Positions 32,984 to 41,669 of a stretch of 44,437 bases of DNA are shown in pieces (the first letter of the stretch is position 1; every line of letters starts with the position of its first letter). The position numbers and the translations under genes were made by a program. The DNA comes from Caccovicinus sp964425595 (lineage in GTDB: Bacteria > Bacillota > Clostridia > Lachnospirales > Lachnospiraceae). The notes under the pieces are model-generated. The model did not search any database, had not been told where the DNA came from, and was given only the letters and a program-made list of their open reading frames with translations. The stretch spans positions 1-44,437 of the forward strand of contig CAYRMW010000013.1 in NCBI GenBank assembly GCA_964425595.1. The letters run 5' to 3'.

Positions 32984-33012
32984 TTCACAAATCTTTCCCT
33001 CTGTGCTATCAT
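32984..33012 (+). promoter_or_regulatory. Promoter of the metF-metH operon
   Basis: TTCACA (32984-32989), a 17-base spacer and TATCAT (33007-33012) preceded by TGC. The leader to the ATG at 33054 is only about 35 bases, too short for an S-box or other methionine riboswitch. Confidence 0.75.
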
Positions 33013-33053
33013 AGTGCACATATGCCTAAAAAAACAAGGAGGAAAGGAAACGG

Positions 33054-33926
33054 ATGAAAATACGTGATATTCTGGCAGAGGGAAAGCCGACCCTTTCGTT
33101 TGAGGTATTTCCGCCCAAAACGGAGGATAAATACGAGAGTGTGGAGAAGGCGGCCTTTGCCATCGCCCGGTTAAATCCCTCATTTATGAGCGTGACTTAC
33201 GGGGCAGGCGGAGGAACCAGCAAGTATACGGTGCAGATCGCTTCGGATATCCAGGAGAGGTTCCATGTGACGCCGCTGGCGCATCTGACCTGCGTCTCGT
33301 CCACCAGGGAGAAGGTACATCAGGTCCTTGGCGAGCTGAAAGAAAAGAAGATCGAGAATGTGCTGGCGCTGCGGGGAGATATCCCGGCGGACGGAAAGGT
33401 GGAAAAGGATTACCGGTACGCGTCCCAGCTGATTAGCGAGATCAAGCGGATGGGGGATTTTTGTATCGGCGCGGCCTGCTATCCGGAAGGCCATGTGGAG
33501 TCGGCAAACAAGGCGGAGGATATCCGGCATCTGAAGGAAAAGGTGGATGCCGGCTGCGATTTTATGACGACCCAGATGTTTTTTGACAACAATATCCTGT
33601 ACAATTATCTTTACCGCATCCGGGAGAAGGGAATCACTGTGCCGGTGATCGCCGGGATCATGCCGATCACCCATGCTTCCCAGGTAGCCAGGACCTGCCA
33701 GATGTCGGGTACTTATCTTCCGACCCGCTTTAAGGCCATCGTGGACCGGTTCGGGGACGACCCGGTGGCCATGAAGCAGGCGGGGATCGCCTATGCCACC
33801 GAGCAGATCATTGACCTGATCGCCAACGGCGTCAACGCGATCCACGTCTATTCCATGAATAAGCCGGATGTTGCGGCAAAGATCCAGGAGAACCTGTTCG
33901 GGATCATCGGGCCGGCCAGAGCATAG
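33054..33926 (+). CDS. metF: Methylenetetrahydrofolate reductase
   Basis: Reduces methylene- to methyl-tetrahydrofolate, the methyl donor for MetH. 290 residues, FAD-dependent TIM barrel. Recognised parts are LSFEVFPPKT with E17, VTYGAGGGTS, the LALRGDIP loop with D109, an AACYPEGH segment, MTTQMFFDN and GIMPIT. AAGGAGG and AAAGGAA precede the ATG. First gene of a three-gene unit; the next gene starts eight bases after its stop. No MetV-type partner is visible, so I expect a free NAD(P)H or ferredoxin-type donor. Confidence 0.95.
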   Translation: MKIRDILAEGKPTLSFEVFPPKTEDKYESVEKAAFAIARLNPSFMSVTYGAGGGTSKYTVQIASDIQERFHVTPLAHLTCVSSTREKVHQVLGELKEKKIENVLALRGDIPADGKVEKDYRYASQLISEIKRMGDFCIGAACYPEGHVESANKAEDIRHLKEKVDAGCDFMTTQMFFDNNILYNYLYRIREKGITVPVIAGIMPITHASQVARTCQMSGTYLPTRFKAIVDRFGDDPVAMKQAGIAYATEQIIDLIANGVNAIHVYSMNKPDVAAKIQENLFGIIGPARA

Positions 33927-33934
33927 GAGACGAC

Positions 33935-34576
33935 ATGGAAGCAGACAGAAAAGAGATCCTCCGCTATCTGGGATACGCAGGCCGGCCGGCAGACGAGCAG
34001 GTCCTTGCACTGGTGGAAAGCTGCGTGGGCGAGCTTTCCTGCGCGGCCGAGCCGCGATCCGTCAGCAGGGAGTTTCCGTTAGTCCTGCTGCCGGATGGGG
34101 AGATCGACGGCGGCTGCTTTAAGACCAGGAGCCGGAACCTGTCGAAAAATCTGAAGGACTGCGTTTTTGTGGTGGTCTTTGCGGCCACCCTGGGACTGGG
34201 AGCGGACCATCTGATTCGGAAATATACCCGTCTGCAGATGAGCCGGGCTGTCGTCCTTCAGGCGGCGGCAGCGGCCATGATCGAGGATTACTGCGATACG
34301 GTCTGCGCGAAGCTTCGGCAGGAGTATGAGGCAAGGGGACTGTACCTGCGCCCCAGGTTCAGCCCGGGATACGGGGATTTCCCTCTAAGCTGTCAGCCGG
34401 ACCTCTTAGCCGGGCTGGATGCGGGGAAGCGTATCGGCATTAAGCTGACGGACAGCCTGCTGATGATGCCCTCCAAGTCGGTGACGGCGGTCATGGGGGT
34501 GGGAAAGCGCCCCATCCGGTGCGAAGTGTCAGGCTGCGAGGCCTGCCCGAAGACGGACTGCCTTTACCGCAGGTAA
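33935..34576 (+). CDS. Stand-alone MetH activation-domain (SAM-binding reactivation) protein
   Basis: 213 residues resembling the C-terminal activation domain of cobalamin-dependent methionine synthase, which binds SAM and remethylates oxidised cobalamin. The key block is RFSPGYGDFPLS, followed by LMMPSKSVTAVMGVG; the end is cysteine-rich (CEVSGCEACPKTDCLYR), a pattern common in stand-alone versions. The adjacent MetH ends after its cobalamin domain and lacks this part, so the two should work as a split enzyme. The cysteines may bind a metal or iron-sulfur cluster and feed the reductive step (inference). Eight bases separate it from metF, 66 from metH. Confidence 0.85.
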   Translation: MEADRKEILRYLGYAGRPADEQVLALVESCVGELSCAAEPRSVSREFPLVLLPDGEIDGGCFKTRSRNLSKNLKDCVFVVVFAATLGLGADHLIRKYTRLQMSRAVVLQAAAAAMIEDYCDTVCAKLRQEYEARGLYLRPRFSPGYGDFPLSCQPDLLAGLDAGKRIGIKLTDSLLMMPSKSVTAVMGVGKRPIRCEVSGCEACPKTDCLYRR

Positions 34577-34642
34577 CCTGCCCGGCGCGGGCTGCGATGC
34601 GCGAAAAAAGCAAGAAAATGGACACAGGAAGGGTTTAATACG

Positions 34643-37120
34643 ATGACGAGCGTACGAAAATGGATGAGAGAGAACCGGGTGTACTTCGACGGGGGCATGG
34701 GCAGCCTTTTGCAGGAGCGCGGACTAGCCGCCGGCGAGCTGCCGGAGACCTGGAATCTTCGGCGCCCGGAGGTGCTGACAGAGATCCACCGGGCTTATCT
34801 GGAGGCCGGGGCGAATATCATGACGACAAATACCTTCGGCGCCAACCGTCTGAAATATCCCGAAGGGGGACAGTGGAGCCTGGAGGAGCTGGTCCGGGCT
34901 GCCGTGAAAAATGCCGCAGAGGCCAGACGGCAGTATGAAGAAGATGCCGGGAAGGAAGGACGGCGCTGCCAGCCTTCGTTTATTGCCCTTGATCTGGGAC
35001 CGACGGGGAAGCTGTTAAAGCCCTACGGCGACCTGGAATTTGAAGACGCCGTGGCGCTCTACCGGGAGGTGGTGCTGACCGGTGTGGAGGCCGGTGCGGA
35101 TCTGATCCTGATCGAGACGATGAGCGACAGCCTGGAAGCCAAGGCGGCGGTGCTGGCAGCCAAAGAAAACTGCAGCCTGCCGGTATTTGCCACCATGGCC
35201 TTTGACGAAAAGGGGAAGCTTCTGACCGGCGGGGACGTGGAGTCGGTGACTGCCCTTTTGGAGGGCCTTCGGGTGGACGCGCTGGGCTTAAACTGCGGCC
35301 TGGGGCCGGAGCAGATGGCCCCCATCGCGCAGCGGTTTGTGAAGGTCAGCTCCACGCCGGTGATCGTCAATCCCAACGCGGGGCTTCCGCGAAGCGAGGG
35401 CTCGCGGACCGTCTACGACATCGATTCGGACGAGTTTGCCCGGAAGATGCGTAAGATCGCCGAAATGGGCGTGTTTATGATGGGCGGCTGCTGCGGCACC
35501 ACCCCGGAGCACATCCGCAAGCTGAAAGCGGCCTGCGGCGATCTGCCGGTGCGGCTTCCCGAAAAAAAGAGCAGGACGGTCATCTGTTCCTATGCCGTGA
35601 CCGTGGAATTCGGCCAAAGACCGGTGATCATCGGCGAGCGCATCAATCCCACCGGAAAGAAAAAATTTAAGCAGGCCCTGCGGGACCATGACATGGAGTA
35701 CATCCTGAAGGAGGGCGTGACCCAGCAGGACAACGGGGCCCATGTGCTGGATGTCAATGTGGGCCTGCCGGAGATCGATGAGCCGTCCATGATGGAAGAG
35801 ACCGTCAAAGAGCTGCAGGCGGTCATTGACCTTCCTCTGCAGATCGATACGTCCAGCGAAGAGGCCATGGAGCGGGCGCTCCGCTGCTACAACGGCAAGG
35901 CGCTAGTCAACTCCGTCAACGGAAAGCGGGAAGTGATGGACGCGATCTTTCCGCTGGTGGCAAAGTACGGCGGTGTGGTCGTCGGTCTGCCCCTGGATGA
36001 GGAGGGCATACCGGAGACGGCGGAGGGAAGGATCCGGGTAGCGAAAAAGATCTACGCCAGAGCGGCGGAATACGGGATCGGTCCGGAAGATATCATCATC
36101 GACGGCCTGTGCATGACGGTCAGCTCCGACAGCCGGGGGGCGGTGACGACGCTGGAGACTTTGCGGCGGGTCCGGGACGAGCTGGGCGGAAAGACCATCC
36201 TCGGTGTGTCCAATATTTCGTTCGGCCTGCCTCAGCGGGAGATCATCAACGCCGCGTTCTTTACCATGGCCCTGCATGACGGGTTAAGCGCGGCCATCAT
36301 TAACCCGAACAGCGAGGCCATGATGCGGGCCTATTTCAGCTATCTGGCGCTGGCAGGACTGGATCCGCAGTGCGGGGAGTACATTTCCATCTACGGCGGC
36401 CAGCCGGCGGCCGGCCTGGGCGAGACGATTGGCCGAAGGCGCGCGGTGGGAACCGAAACGGAAGCCGCAGCATGGCGCGCGGGAACGGACGGCGCGCCCT
36501 CCCTGGCAGACTCCATCGTCAAGGGTCTGAAGGAAGCCTCCGCTGACGCGGCAAAGTGCCTGCTGGCCGACCGGGATCCGCTGGCGGTGATCAACCAGGA
36601 GATTATCCCCGCGCTGGATATCGTGGGCAGGGGCTTTGAGAAGGGAACCGTCTTTTTGCCGCAGCTGCTCATGAGCGCGGAGGCGGCAAAGTCGGCATTC
36701 GCGGTGATCAAAGAACAGATGAGCCGTTCCGGTCAGACGCAGGAACCGAAAGGAACCATCATCCTGGCGACGGTGAAGGGCGATATCCACGACATCGGGA
36801 AGAATATCGTGAAGGTGCTGCTGGAGAACTACAGCTACCATGTGGTGGACCTGGGAAAGGACGTGCCGCCAGAGACGATCACGGAGACGGCTGTCCGCCT
36901 GCATGTGCCTCTGGTCGGACTGAGCGCCCTGATGACGACCACTGTGCCGTCCATGGCAGAAACCATACGCCAGCTGCGCCGGGAAGCCCCCTGGGTGAAG
37001 GTGATGGTGGGCGGCGCGGTGCTGACGCAGGAGTACGCGGACGCGATCGGCGCCGATCAGTACTGCGCAGACGCCATGGCTTCCGTAAATTACGCGGAAA
37101 CGATATTCGGGGCAGGATGA
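34643..37120 (+). CDS. metH: Cobalamin-dependent methionine synthase without activation domain
   Basis: Transfers a methyl group from methyl-tetrahydrofolate to homocysteine by way of cobalamin. 825 residues against about 1200 in E. coli; the missing part is the C-terminal activation domain, encoded by the gene just upstream. The homocysteine domain (about 1-300) has zinc ligands C218 and C283-C284 (GGCCGTTPEH). The pterin domain (about 315-590) has IGERINPTGKKK and DVNVGLPEIDE. The cobalamin cap and domain (about 640-825) carry D714-x-H716-x2-G719 (DIHDIGKN) with the lower-ligand histidine. The start follows GGAAGGG. Ends before a hairpin and the trp promoter. Confidence 0.95.
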   Translation: MTSVRKWMRENRVYFDGGMGSLLQERGLAAGELPETWNLRRPEVLTEIHRAYLEAGANIMTTNTFGANRLKYPEGGQWSLEELVRAAVKNAAEARRQYEEDAGKEGRRCQPSFIALDLGPTGKLLKPYGDLEFEDAVALYREVVLTGVEAGADLILIETMSDSLEAKAAVLAAKENCSLPVFATMAFDEKGKLLTGGDVESVTALLEGLRVDALGLNCGLGPEQMAPIAQRFVKVSSTPVIVNPNAGLPRSEGSRTVYDIDSDEFARKMRKIAEMGVFMMGGCCGTTPEHIRKLKAACGDLPVRLPEKKSRTVICSYAVTVEFGQRPVIIGERINPTGKKKFKQALRDHDMEYILKEGVTQQDNGAHVLDVNVGLPEIDEPSMMEETVKELQAVIDLPLQIDTSSEEAMERALRCYNGKALVNSVNGKREVMDAIFPLVAKYGGVVVGLPLDEEGIPETAEGRIRVAKKIYARAAEYGIGPEDIIIDGLCMTVSSDSRGAVTTLETLRRVRDELGGKTILGVSNISFGLPQREIINAAFFTMALHDGLSAAIINPNSEAMMRAYFSYLALAGLDPQCGEYISIYGGQPAAGLGETIGRRRAVGTETEAAAWRAGTDGAPSLADSIVKGLKEASADAAKCLLADRDPLAVINQEIIPALDIVGRGFEKGTVFLPQLLMSAEAAKSAFAVIKEQMSRSGQTQEPKGTIILATVKGDIHDIGKNIVKVLLENYSYHVVDLGKDVPPETITETAVRLHVPLVGLSALMTTTVPSMAETIRQLRREAPWVKVMVGGAVLTQEYADAIGADQYCADAMASVNYAETIFGAG

Positions 37121-37140
37121 CCGGCAGCGGCTAAAGCCGG
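37121..37140 (+). other. Small hairpin after metH
   Basis: CCGGC pairs with GCCGG after a 10-base loop. No T-tract follows, so termination here would be weak at most. Confidence 0.3.
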
Positions 37141-37191
37141 GTGAGCGGCGCCCGCGATCCGATAAAAAATGACGGAATAAAGAAAAAGCGG

Positions 37192-37220
37192 TTGACAACA
37201 AAGTGTGGATGTAGTAAATT
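37192..37220 (+). promoter_or_regulatory. Promoter of the trp operon
   Basis: A consensus TTGACA (37192-37197), a 17-base spacer and TAAATT (37215-37220). Transcription would start near 37227, at the head of the T-box leader. Confidence 0.85.
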
Positions 37221-37226
37221 GTCATT

Positions 37227-37586
37227 AAAATTGAATCAGCGAGATAAACCGATGAAGTGGAGATAAAAACAGACCGTGCACTTACAGAGAGCCTGTCAGG
37301 CTGAGAGCAGGCAGAACGCAGACTGTTAAATGGACCACGGAGGGCGCTGTCAAAGGCCGGCTGTCCGGCTGAGTATTCAGCGACGTGAGTCACGCGTCAG
37401 ATGACGGGAATATGTTGGTATTCTGCTAAGTGCACGAAGTATTTCGTGAATCAAGGTGGCACCGCGGGCCTTGTTTTCGTATCGTGAGTACGGGATCCCG
37501 AGCTCTTTCGCCGGAGACGGATCCTTTAAGATCGGAAACCCCGTCCTTGACCGGATAAGTGATATCCTGTCAGGACGGGGTTTTTT
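37227..37586 (+). promoter_or_regulatory. Tryptophan T-box riboswitch leader
   Basis: Senses uncharged tRNA-Trp and allows transcription of trpEGDCFBA. The T-box motif AAGGTGGCACCGCGG is at 37453-37467. The stem I 3' strand holds a UGG specifier (37331-37333) followed by A, with the distal AGAGAGCC/GGCTGAGAGC region before it. Stem-II-type hairpins follow (GCCGG/CCGGC at 37356-37369), then stem III CACGAA/TTCGTG (37433-37448). The antiterminator is CAAGG (37452-37456) with CCTTG (37545-37549) and GCGGG (37463-37467) with CCCGT (37540-37544), leaving the UGGCACC bulge. The second strand is also the terminator's 5' arm, so the switch logic is explicit. Its loop is about 72 bases, longer than usual. 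Confidence 0.93.
37539..37586 (+). terminator. T-box terminator before trpE
   Basis: CCCCGTCCTTGAC pairs with GTCAGGACGGGG (one bulged base) and is extended by GGATA/TATCC, then six T residues at 37581-37586. Its 5' arm is the strand used by the antiterminator. Confidence 0.92.
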
Positions 37587-37706
37587 GCTGTGGATTTCCC
37601 GGAGGCCGCGCCGCCGGCACGGTCCGCGACCCTCCCCTTCCCCGAAAGGAGCCTTATCCGACAGCAGATCAAAGAAACGCGATTCAGGATAAGGAGGACA
37701 AACGAT

Positions 37707-39176
37707 ATGATGACAATGGAGGAGATCAGAGAGGCCGGCGCGGGCGGAGGCTACGGATACCGCCGGGTCCCTCTGTGCCGGGAGCTTTACTCGGACCAGA
37801 GGACGCCCATCCAGGTGCTGCAGATCTTAAAGTCGGTCAGCAGCCACTGCTATCTGCTGGAAAGCGTGGAGGATTCCCGGCAGTGGGGACGCTACACGTT
37901 TCTGGGCTATGAACCGGCGATGGAGATCGTCTGCAGGGGAAACCGGGCGGTGATCACCGGGCCGGACGGGGTACGGGAAGAAATCATCGATCACCCACGC
38001 CGGATCATCCGCGAAGTGCTTGCGGAATACAAGAGTCCGAAGGTGGATGGGCTGCCGCCGTTTACCGGAGGGCTTGTGGGCTACTTTTCCTACGATTACG
38101 TACAGTATGGGGAGCCGGTGCTGCGGACAGAGGCCGTGCCGGGGGAGCCGGATGTAGATCTGATGCTGTTTGACAAGGTGATTGCTTTCGATCAGTTCCG
38201 CCAGAAGATCCTTCTGATCGACAATGTGCGTCTGGATGATCTGGAGGCGGATTACCGGCGGGCGCAGGTCTCCCTGAAAGAGATGGAAGAGTTGATCCGC
38301 CGGGGAGAGCAGACGCCGTCTAAGCCGCTGCGGTTAAAGAGCGGGTTTTGCCCGGCGTTTACCCGGGATGAATACTGCTCCATGGTAGAGAAGGGAAAGC
38401 GTTACATCCTGGAAGGTGATATTTTCCAGGTCGTCCTCTCGAATGGCCTGGAGGCGGAAATGGAAGGGAGTCTGTTCAATGCCTACCGCGTCCTGCGGAC
38501 CACCAATCCGTCGCCATATATGTTTTATTTTTCCGGCGATATGGAGATCGCCGGGGCGTCGCCGGAAACCCTGGTCAAGCTGACGGACGGTCATGTTTCC
38601 ACGTTCCCCCTGGCCGGGACCAGGCCGCGGGGGAAGACGGCCGTAGAGGATAGGAGACTGGAAGAAGAGCTTCTGGCCGACGAAAAAGAGCTGGCGGAGC
38701 ACAATATGCTGGTGGATCTGGGACGGAACGATATCGGCCGGGTAAGCCGGATCGGTTCCGTCAAGGTGGACAAGTATCTGAGCATCGAGCGCTATTCCCA
38801 TGTCATGCACATCGGCTCCACCGTTACGGGACAGCTTAAGAAGGATAAAGACGCCCTGGATGCCCTGGACGCCATCCTTCCGGCGGGGACCCTTTCCGGC
38901 GCGCCGAAGATCCGGGCCTGTCAGATCATCCATGAGCTGGAGGGCGGACGCCGTGGACTGTACGGCGGGGCAGTGGGCTATCTGGATTTTTCCGGGAACA
39001 TGGACGTCTGCATCGCCATCCGCCTGGCCTATGCCAGAGACGGCCGGGTAATGGTGCGAAGCGGCGCGGGCATCGTAGCGGACAGCGTGCCCGAGAAGGA
39101 GTACCAGGAATGCCTGAACAAGGCGCAGGCCGTGCTGAATGCCATCGAGACGGCCGGGAAAGGAGAGGACTTATGA
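37707..39176 (+). CDS. trpE: Anthranilate synthase component I
   Basis: Converts chorismate to anthranilate using ammonia delivered by TrpG. 489 residues, usual length. The feedback (tryptophan) site LLES is at 50-53. The chorismate fold has PPFTGGLVGYFSYDY, FPLAGTRPRG, VDLGRNDIGR, and near the end LSGAPKIRACQIIHELE and GGAVGYLDFSGNMD. ATG at 37707 is nine bases after AAGGAGG; earlier in-frame codons fall between the terminator and this site. First gene of the operon; its stop overlaps the trpG start. Confidence 0.96.
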   Translation: MMTMEEIREAGAGGGYGYRRVPLCRELYSDQRTPIQVLQILKSVSSHCYLLESVEDSRQWGRYTFLGYEPAMEIVCRGNRAVITGPDGVREEIIDHPRRIIREVLAEYKSPKVDGLPPFTGGLVGYFSYDYVQYGEPVLRTEAVPGEPDVDLMLFDKVIAFDQFRQKILLIDNVRLDDLEADYRRAQVSLKEMEELIRRGEQTPSKPLRLKSGFCPAFTRDEYCSMVEKGKRYILEGDIFQVVLSNGLEAEMEGSLFNAYRVLRTTNPSPYMFYFSGDMEIAGASPETLVKLTDGHVSTFPLAGTRPRGKTAVEDRRLEEELLADEKELAEHNMLVDLGRNDIGRVSRIGSVKVDKYLSIERYSHVMHIGSTVTGQLKKDKDALDALDAILPAGTLSGAPKIRACQIIHELEGGRRGLYGGAVGYLDFSGNMDVCIAIRLAYARDGRVMVRSGAGIVADSVPEKEYQECLNKAQAVLNAIETAGKGEDL

Positions 39177-39781
39177 TTCTGCTGATTGATAATTACGACA
39201 GCTTTTCCTATAACCTGTACCAGCTGGCGGGCGCGATCCGGCCGGATATCCGGGTCGTGAGAAACGATGAGGTGACGGTGGAAGAGATCCGCGAAATGAG
39301 GCCGGAGCTGATCATCCTCTCGCCCGGCCCCGGACGGCCGGAGCAGGCCGGGATATGCATCGAGGTGACCCGGCAGCTGGGCAAAGAGATCCCGATCCTG
39401 GGCGTGTGCCTGGGGCATCAGGCCATCTGCCGGGCCTACGGCGGCGCGGTGACCTACGCAAAGCGGCTGATGCACGGAAAGACCTCGCAGATCCGGCCCG
39501 ACCCGAAGGCTCTGCTCTTTCAGGGACTCGGGGATCTGATCACCGTAGGCCGCTACCACTCCCTGGCGGCGGATCCGGAGACCCTGCCGGACTGCCTGGC
39601 CGTGACCGCCAGGACGACGGACGGGGAGATCATGGCCGTGGAGCATAAGGAGTATCCGGTATACGGCCTCCAGTTCCATCCGGAATCCATCCTGACGCCT
39701 GACGGAAAAAAGATGATGAAAAACCTGCTGGCGAGCCTGGAAAAGACACCGAAAGATACTATCGCGCAGCGATCAGCATAA
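39173..39781 (+). CDS. trpG: Anthranilate synthase component II (glutamine amidotransferase)
   Basis: Class I amidotransferase of 202 residues that makes ammonia from glutamine for TrpE. The triad is C79 (GVCLGHQ), H169 and E171 (FHPES); the oxyanion loop PGPGRPEQAG is at 51-60. Starts within the trpE stop (ATGA) after AAAGGAGAGG. A separate gene here, not fused to trpD. It may also serve as PabA in folate synthesis when no dedicated copy exists (family knowledge). Confidence 0.95.
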   Translation: MILLIDNYDSFSYNLYQLAGAIRPDIRVVRNDEVTVEEIREMRPELIILSPGPGRPEQAGICIEVTRQLGKEIPILGVCLGHQAICRAYGGAVTYAKRLMHGKTSQIRPDPKALLFQGLGDLITVGRYHSLAADPETLPDCLAVTARTTDGEIMAVEHKEYPVYGLQFHPESILTPDGKKMMKNLLASLEKTPKDTIAQRSA

Positions 39782-39801
39782 AGAGAGAAGGAGCAAAGAT
39801 C

Positions 39802-40851
39802 ATGATACGAGAAGCGATCACGAAACTGGCGGCAAAGGAAAACTTAACTTACGATGAGGCGGAGACCGTCATGAATGAGATTATGAGCGGACAGGCCACA
39901 CCGGTGCAGATGAGCGCCTACCTGACGGCCCTGAGCATCAAGGGCGAGACGATCGAGGAGGTGACGGCTTCGGCGGCGGGGATGCGCAGGCACTGCATCC
40001 GTCTTCTTCATGACATGGATGTCCTGGAGATCGTGGGAACCGGCGGCGACGGCTCCAACACCTTTAACATTTCCACCACCTCCTCCCTGGTGATTTCGGC
40101 AGCTGGCGTTCCGGTGGCAAAGCACGGCAACCGTGCGGCCTCCAGCCGGTGCGGGGCGGCGGATGTGCTGGAAGCCCTCGGGGTGGACATCGCCGTCAGC
40201 CCGATGCGCAGCGCGCAGATCTTAAAGGAGATCGGGATCTGCTTCCTCTTTGCCCAAAATTACCACATCGCCATGAAGTATGTGGCGCCGGTCCGCCGGG
40301 AGCTCGGGATCCGCACCGTGTTCAACATCCTGGGGCCGCTGACCAATCCGGCCGGCGCGAACATGCAGGTGATGGGGGTTTACGACGAAGCCCTGGTCGA
40401 GCCGCTGGCCCGGGTGCTGAATAATCTGGGCGTGGCCAGGGCTCTGGTGGTCTACGGCCGCGACCGTCTGGATGAGCTGTCCATGAGTGAGTCCACCAAA
40501 ATCTGCGAGGTGCGCGATGGAAACTTTTCCTCCTATGAGATCACGCCGGAGCAGTTCGGATTCACGCGCTGCCGCAAGGAAGACCTGACCGGCGGTTCAC
40601 CGCAGGAAAACGCGGCCATCACCCGGAGGATCCTGGCCGGAGAGAAAGGCCCGAAGACCGACGCCGTGCTGCTGAATTCCGGCGCGGCCCTCTACATCGC
40701 CGGAAAGGCGGCCGGCATCCGGGAGGGGATCGGCCTGGCTAAAGAGATCATCGAGAGCGGAAAGGCGGCCAGGCAGCTGGAGCGGTTCATCGAGTTAAGC
40801 CAGATGAGCAATGAGGAGACAAAACCGGGACAGGATACGGCCCGGTCTTAA
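39802..40851 (+). CDS. trpD: Anthranilate phosphoribosyltransferase
   Basis: Joins anthranilate to PRPP. 349 residues, usual length. The PRPP-binding GTGGDGSNTFN is at 79-89, KHGNRAASS at 107-115, with the metal site DRLDELS further on. AAGGAG lies upstream of the ATG, 20 bases after trpG. The C-terminal tail (QMSNEETKPGQDTARS) is a polar extension. Confidence 0.96.
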   Translation: MIREAITKLAAKENLTYDEAETVMNEIMSGQATPVQMSAYLTALSIKGETIEEVTASAAGMRRHCIRLLHDMDVLEIVGTGGDGSNTFNISTTSSLVISAAGVPVAKHGNRAASSRCGAADVLEALGVDIAVSPMRSAQILKEIGICFLFAQNYHIAMKYVAPVRRELGIRTVFNILGPLTNPAGANMQVMGVYDEALVEPLARVLNNLGVARALVVYGRDRLDELSMSESTKICEVRDGNFSSYEITPEQFGFTRCRKEDLTGGSPQENAAITRRILAGEKGPKTDAVLLNSGAALYIAGKAAGIREGIGLAKEIIESGKAARQLERFIELSQMSNEETKPGQDTARS

Positions 40852-40883
40852 CCCGAGACAAAGCAGAAAGAAAGGCAAACAGG

Positions 40884-41669
40884 ATGATTTTAGAAGAACT
40901 GGCGGCAGCTGCCAAACAGCGCGTCGCGATGCAGAAAAAGAATATTTCCCCGGCGGCGATGCGTCGGCTGGCGGAGGAAATGGGCGCGGATACGGGGTTT
41001 CCTTTTTATGAGGCCATCAGGAAACCGGGACTTTCCTTTATCTGCGAAGTCAAAAAGGCCTCGCCGTCCAAAGGGGTGATCGCGGAGGATTTCCCCTATC
41101 TGCAGATCGCCGGAGAATACGAGGAAGCCGGGGCGTCGGCACTTTCGGTCCTCACGGAACCGACCAGGTTTCTGGGGCAGGATACGTATCTTGAGGAGAT
41201 CGCCGGAAAAGTCCGGATCCCAATCCTGCGCAAGGATTTCACCGTGGACGGCTATATGATCGATCAGGCCAGAGTGCTGGGCGCTTCGGCGGTGCTTTTG
41301 ATCTGCAGCCTGCTGGACGCCGGGCAGCTGAACGAATACCTTGACCAGGCCCGAAGTCTTGGACTCTCCGCTCTGGTGGAGGCCCATACCAAAGAGGAGA
41401 TCCGGATGGCCCTCGCGGCGGGCGCGCGGATCGTGGGGGTCAATAACCGGAACCTGAAGGATTTTACGGTGGATATAGAAAATTCTGTGCGGCTGCGGCC
41501 GATGGTGCCCCCCTCGGTGTGCTTTGTCTCGGAAAGCGGGATCCGCACCGCCGGGGATCTGCGGCGCCTTTACGAGAACGGGACCGACGCTGTCCTGATC
41601 GGCGAGGCATTGATGCGGGCGCCGGATAAGAAGGCCCTTATGGAGGCGTTCCGGGAGGGCGGACGATGA
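40884..41669 (+). CDS. trpC: Indole-3-glycerol phosphate synthase
   Basis: Closes the indole ring from CdRP. 261 residues, TIM barrel. Catalytic residues fit E55 and K57 (CEVKKASPSKG), K117 (LRKDF), E166 (LVEAH), N187 (NNRNL) and E217-S218 (VSESGI). A stand-alone enzyme, not fused to trpF as in enterobacteria. The ATG is preceded by a weak AAAGG site after a 32-base gap; its stop overlaps the trpF start. Confidence 0.95.
   Translation: MILEELAAAAKQRVAMQKKNISPAAMRRLAEEMGADTGFPFYEAIRKPGLSFICEVKKASPSKGVIAEDFPYLQIAGEYEEAGASALSVLTEPTRFLGQDTYLEEIAGKVRIPILRKDFTVDGYMIDQARVLGASAVLLICSLLDAGQLNEYLDQARSLGLSALVEAHTKEEIRMALAAGARIVGVNNRNLKDFTVDIENSVRLRPMVPPSVCFVSESGIRTAGDLRRLYENGTDAVLIGEALMRAPDKKALMEAFREGGR

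Noticed and set aside
33013..33053. SAM (S-box) riboswitch before metF
   Set aside because: The promoter leaves only about 35 bases of leader, too short, and no terminator hairpin is seen.
37275..37436. Nine-base complement CGTGCACTT/AAGTGCACG between stem I and stem III of the T-box
   Set aside because: A 9-mer match in a leader of this size is likely by chance and it would break the clear stem III hairpin.
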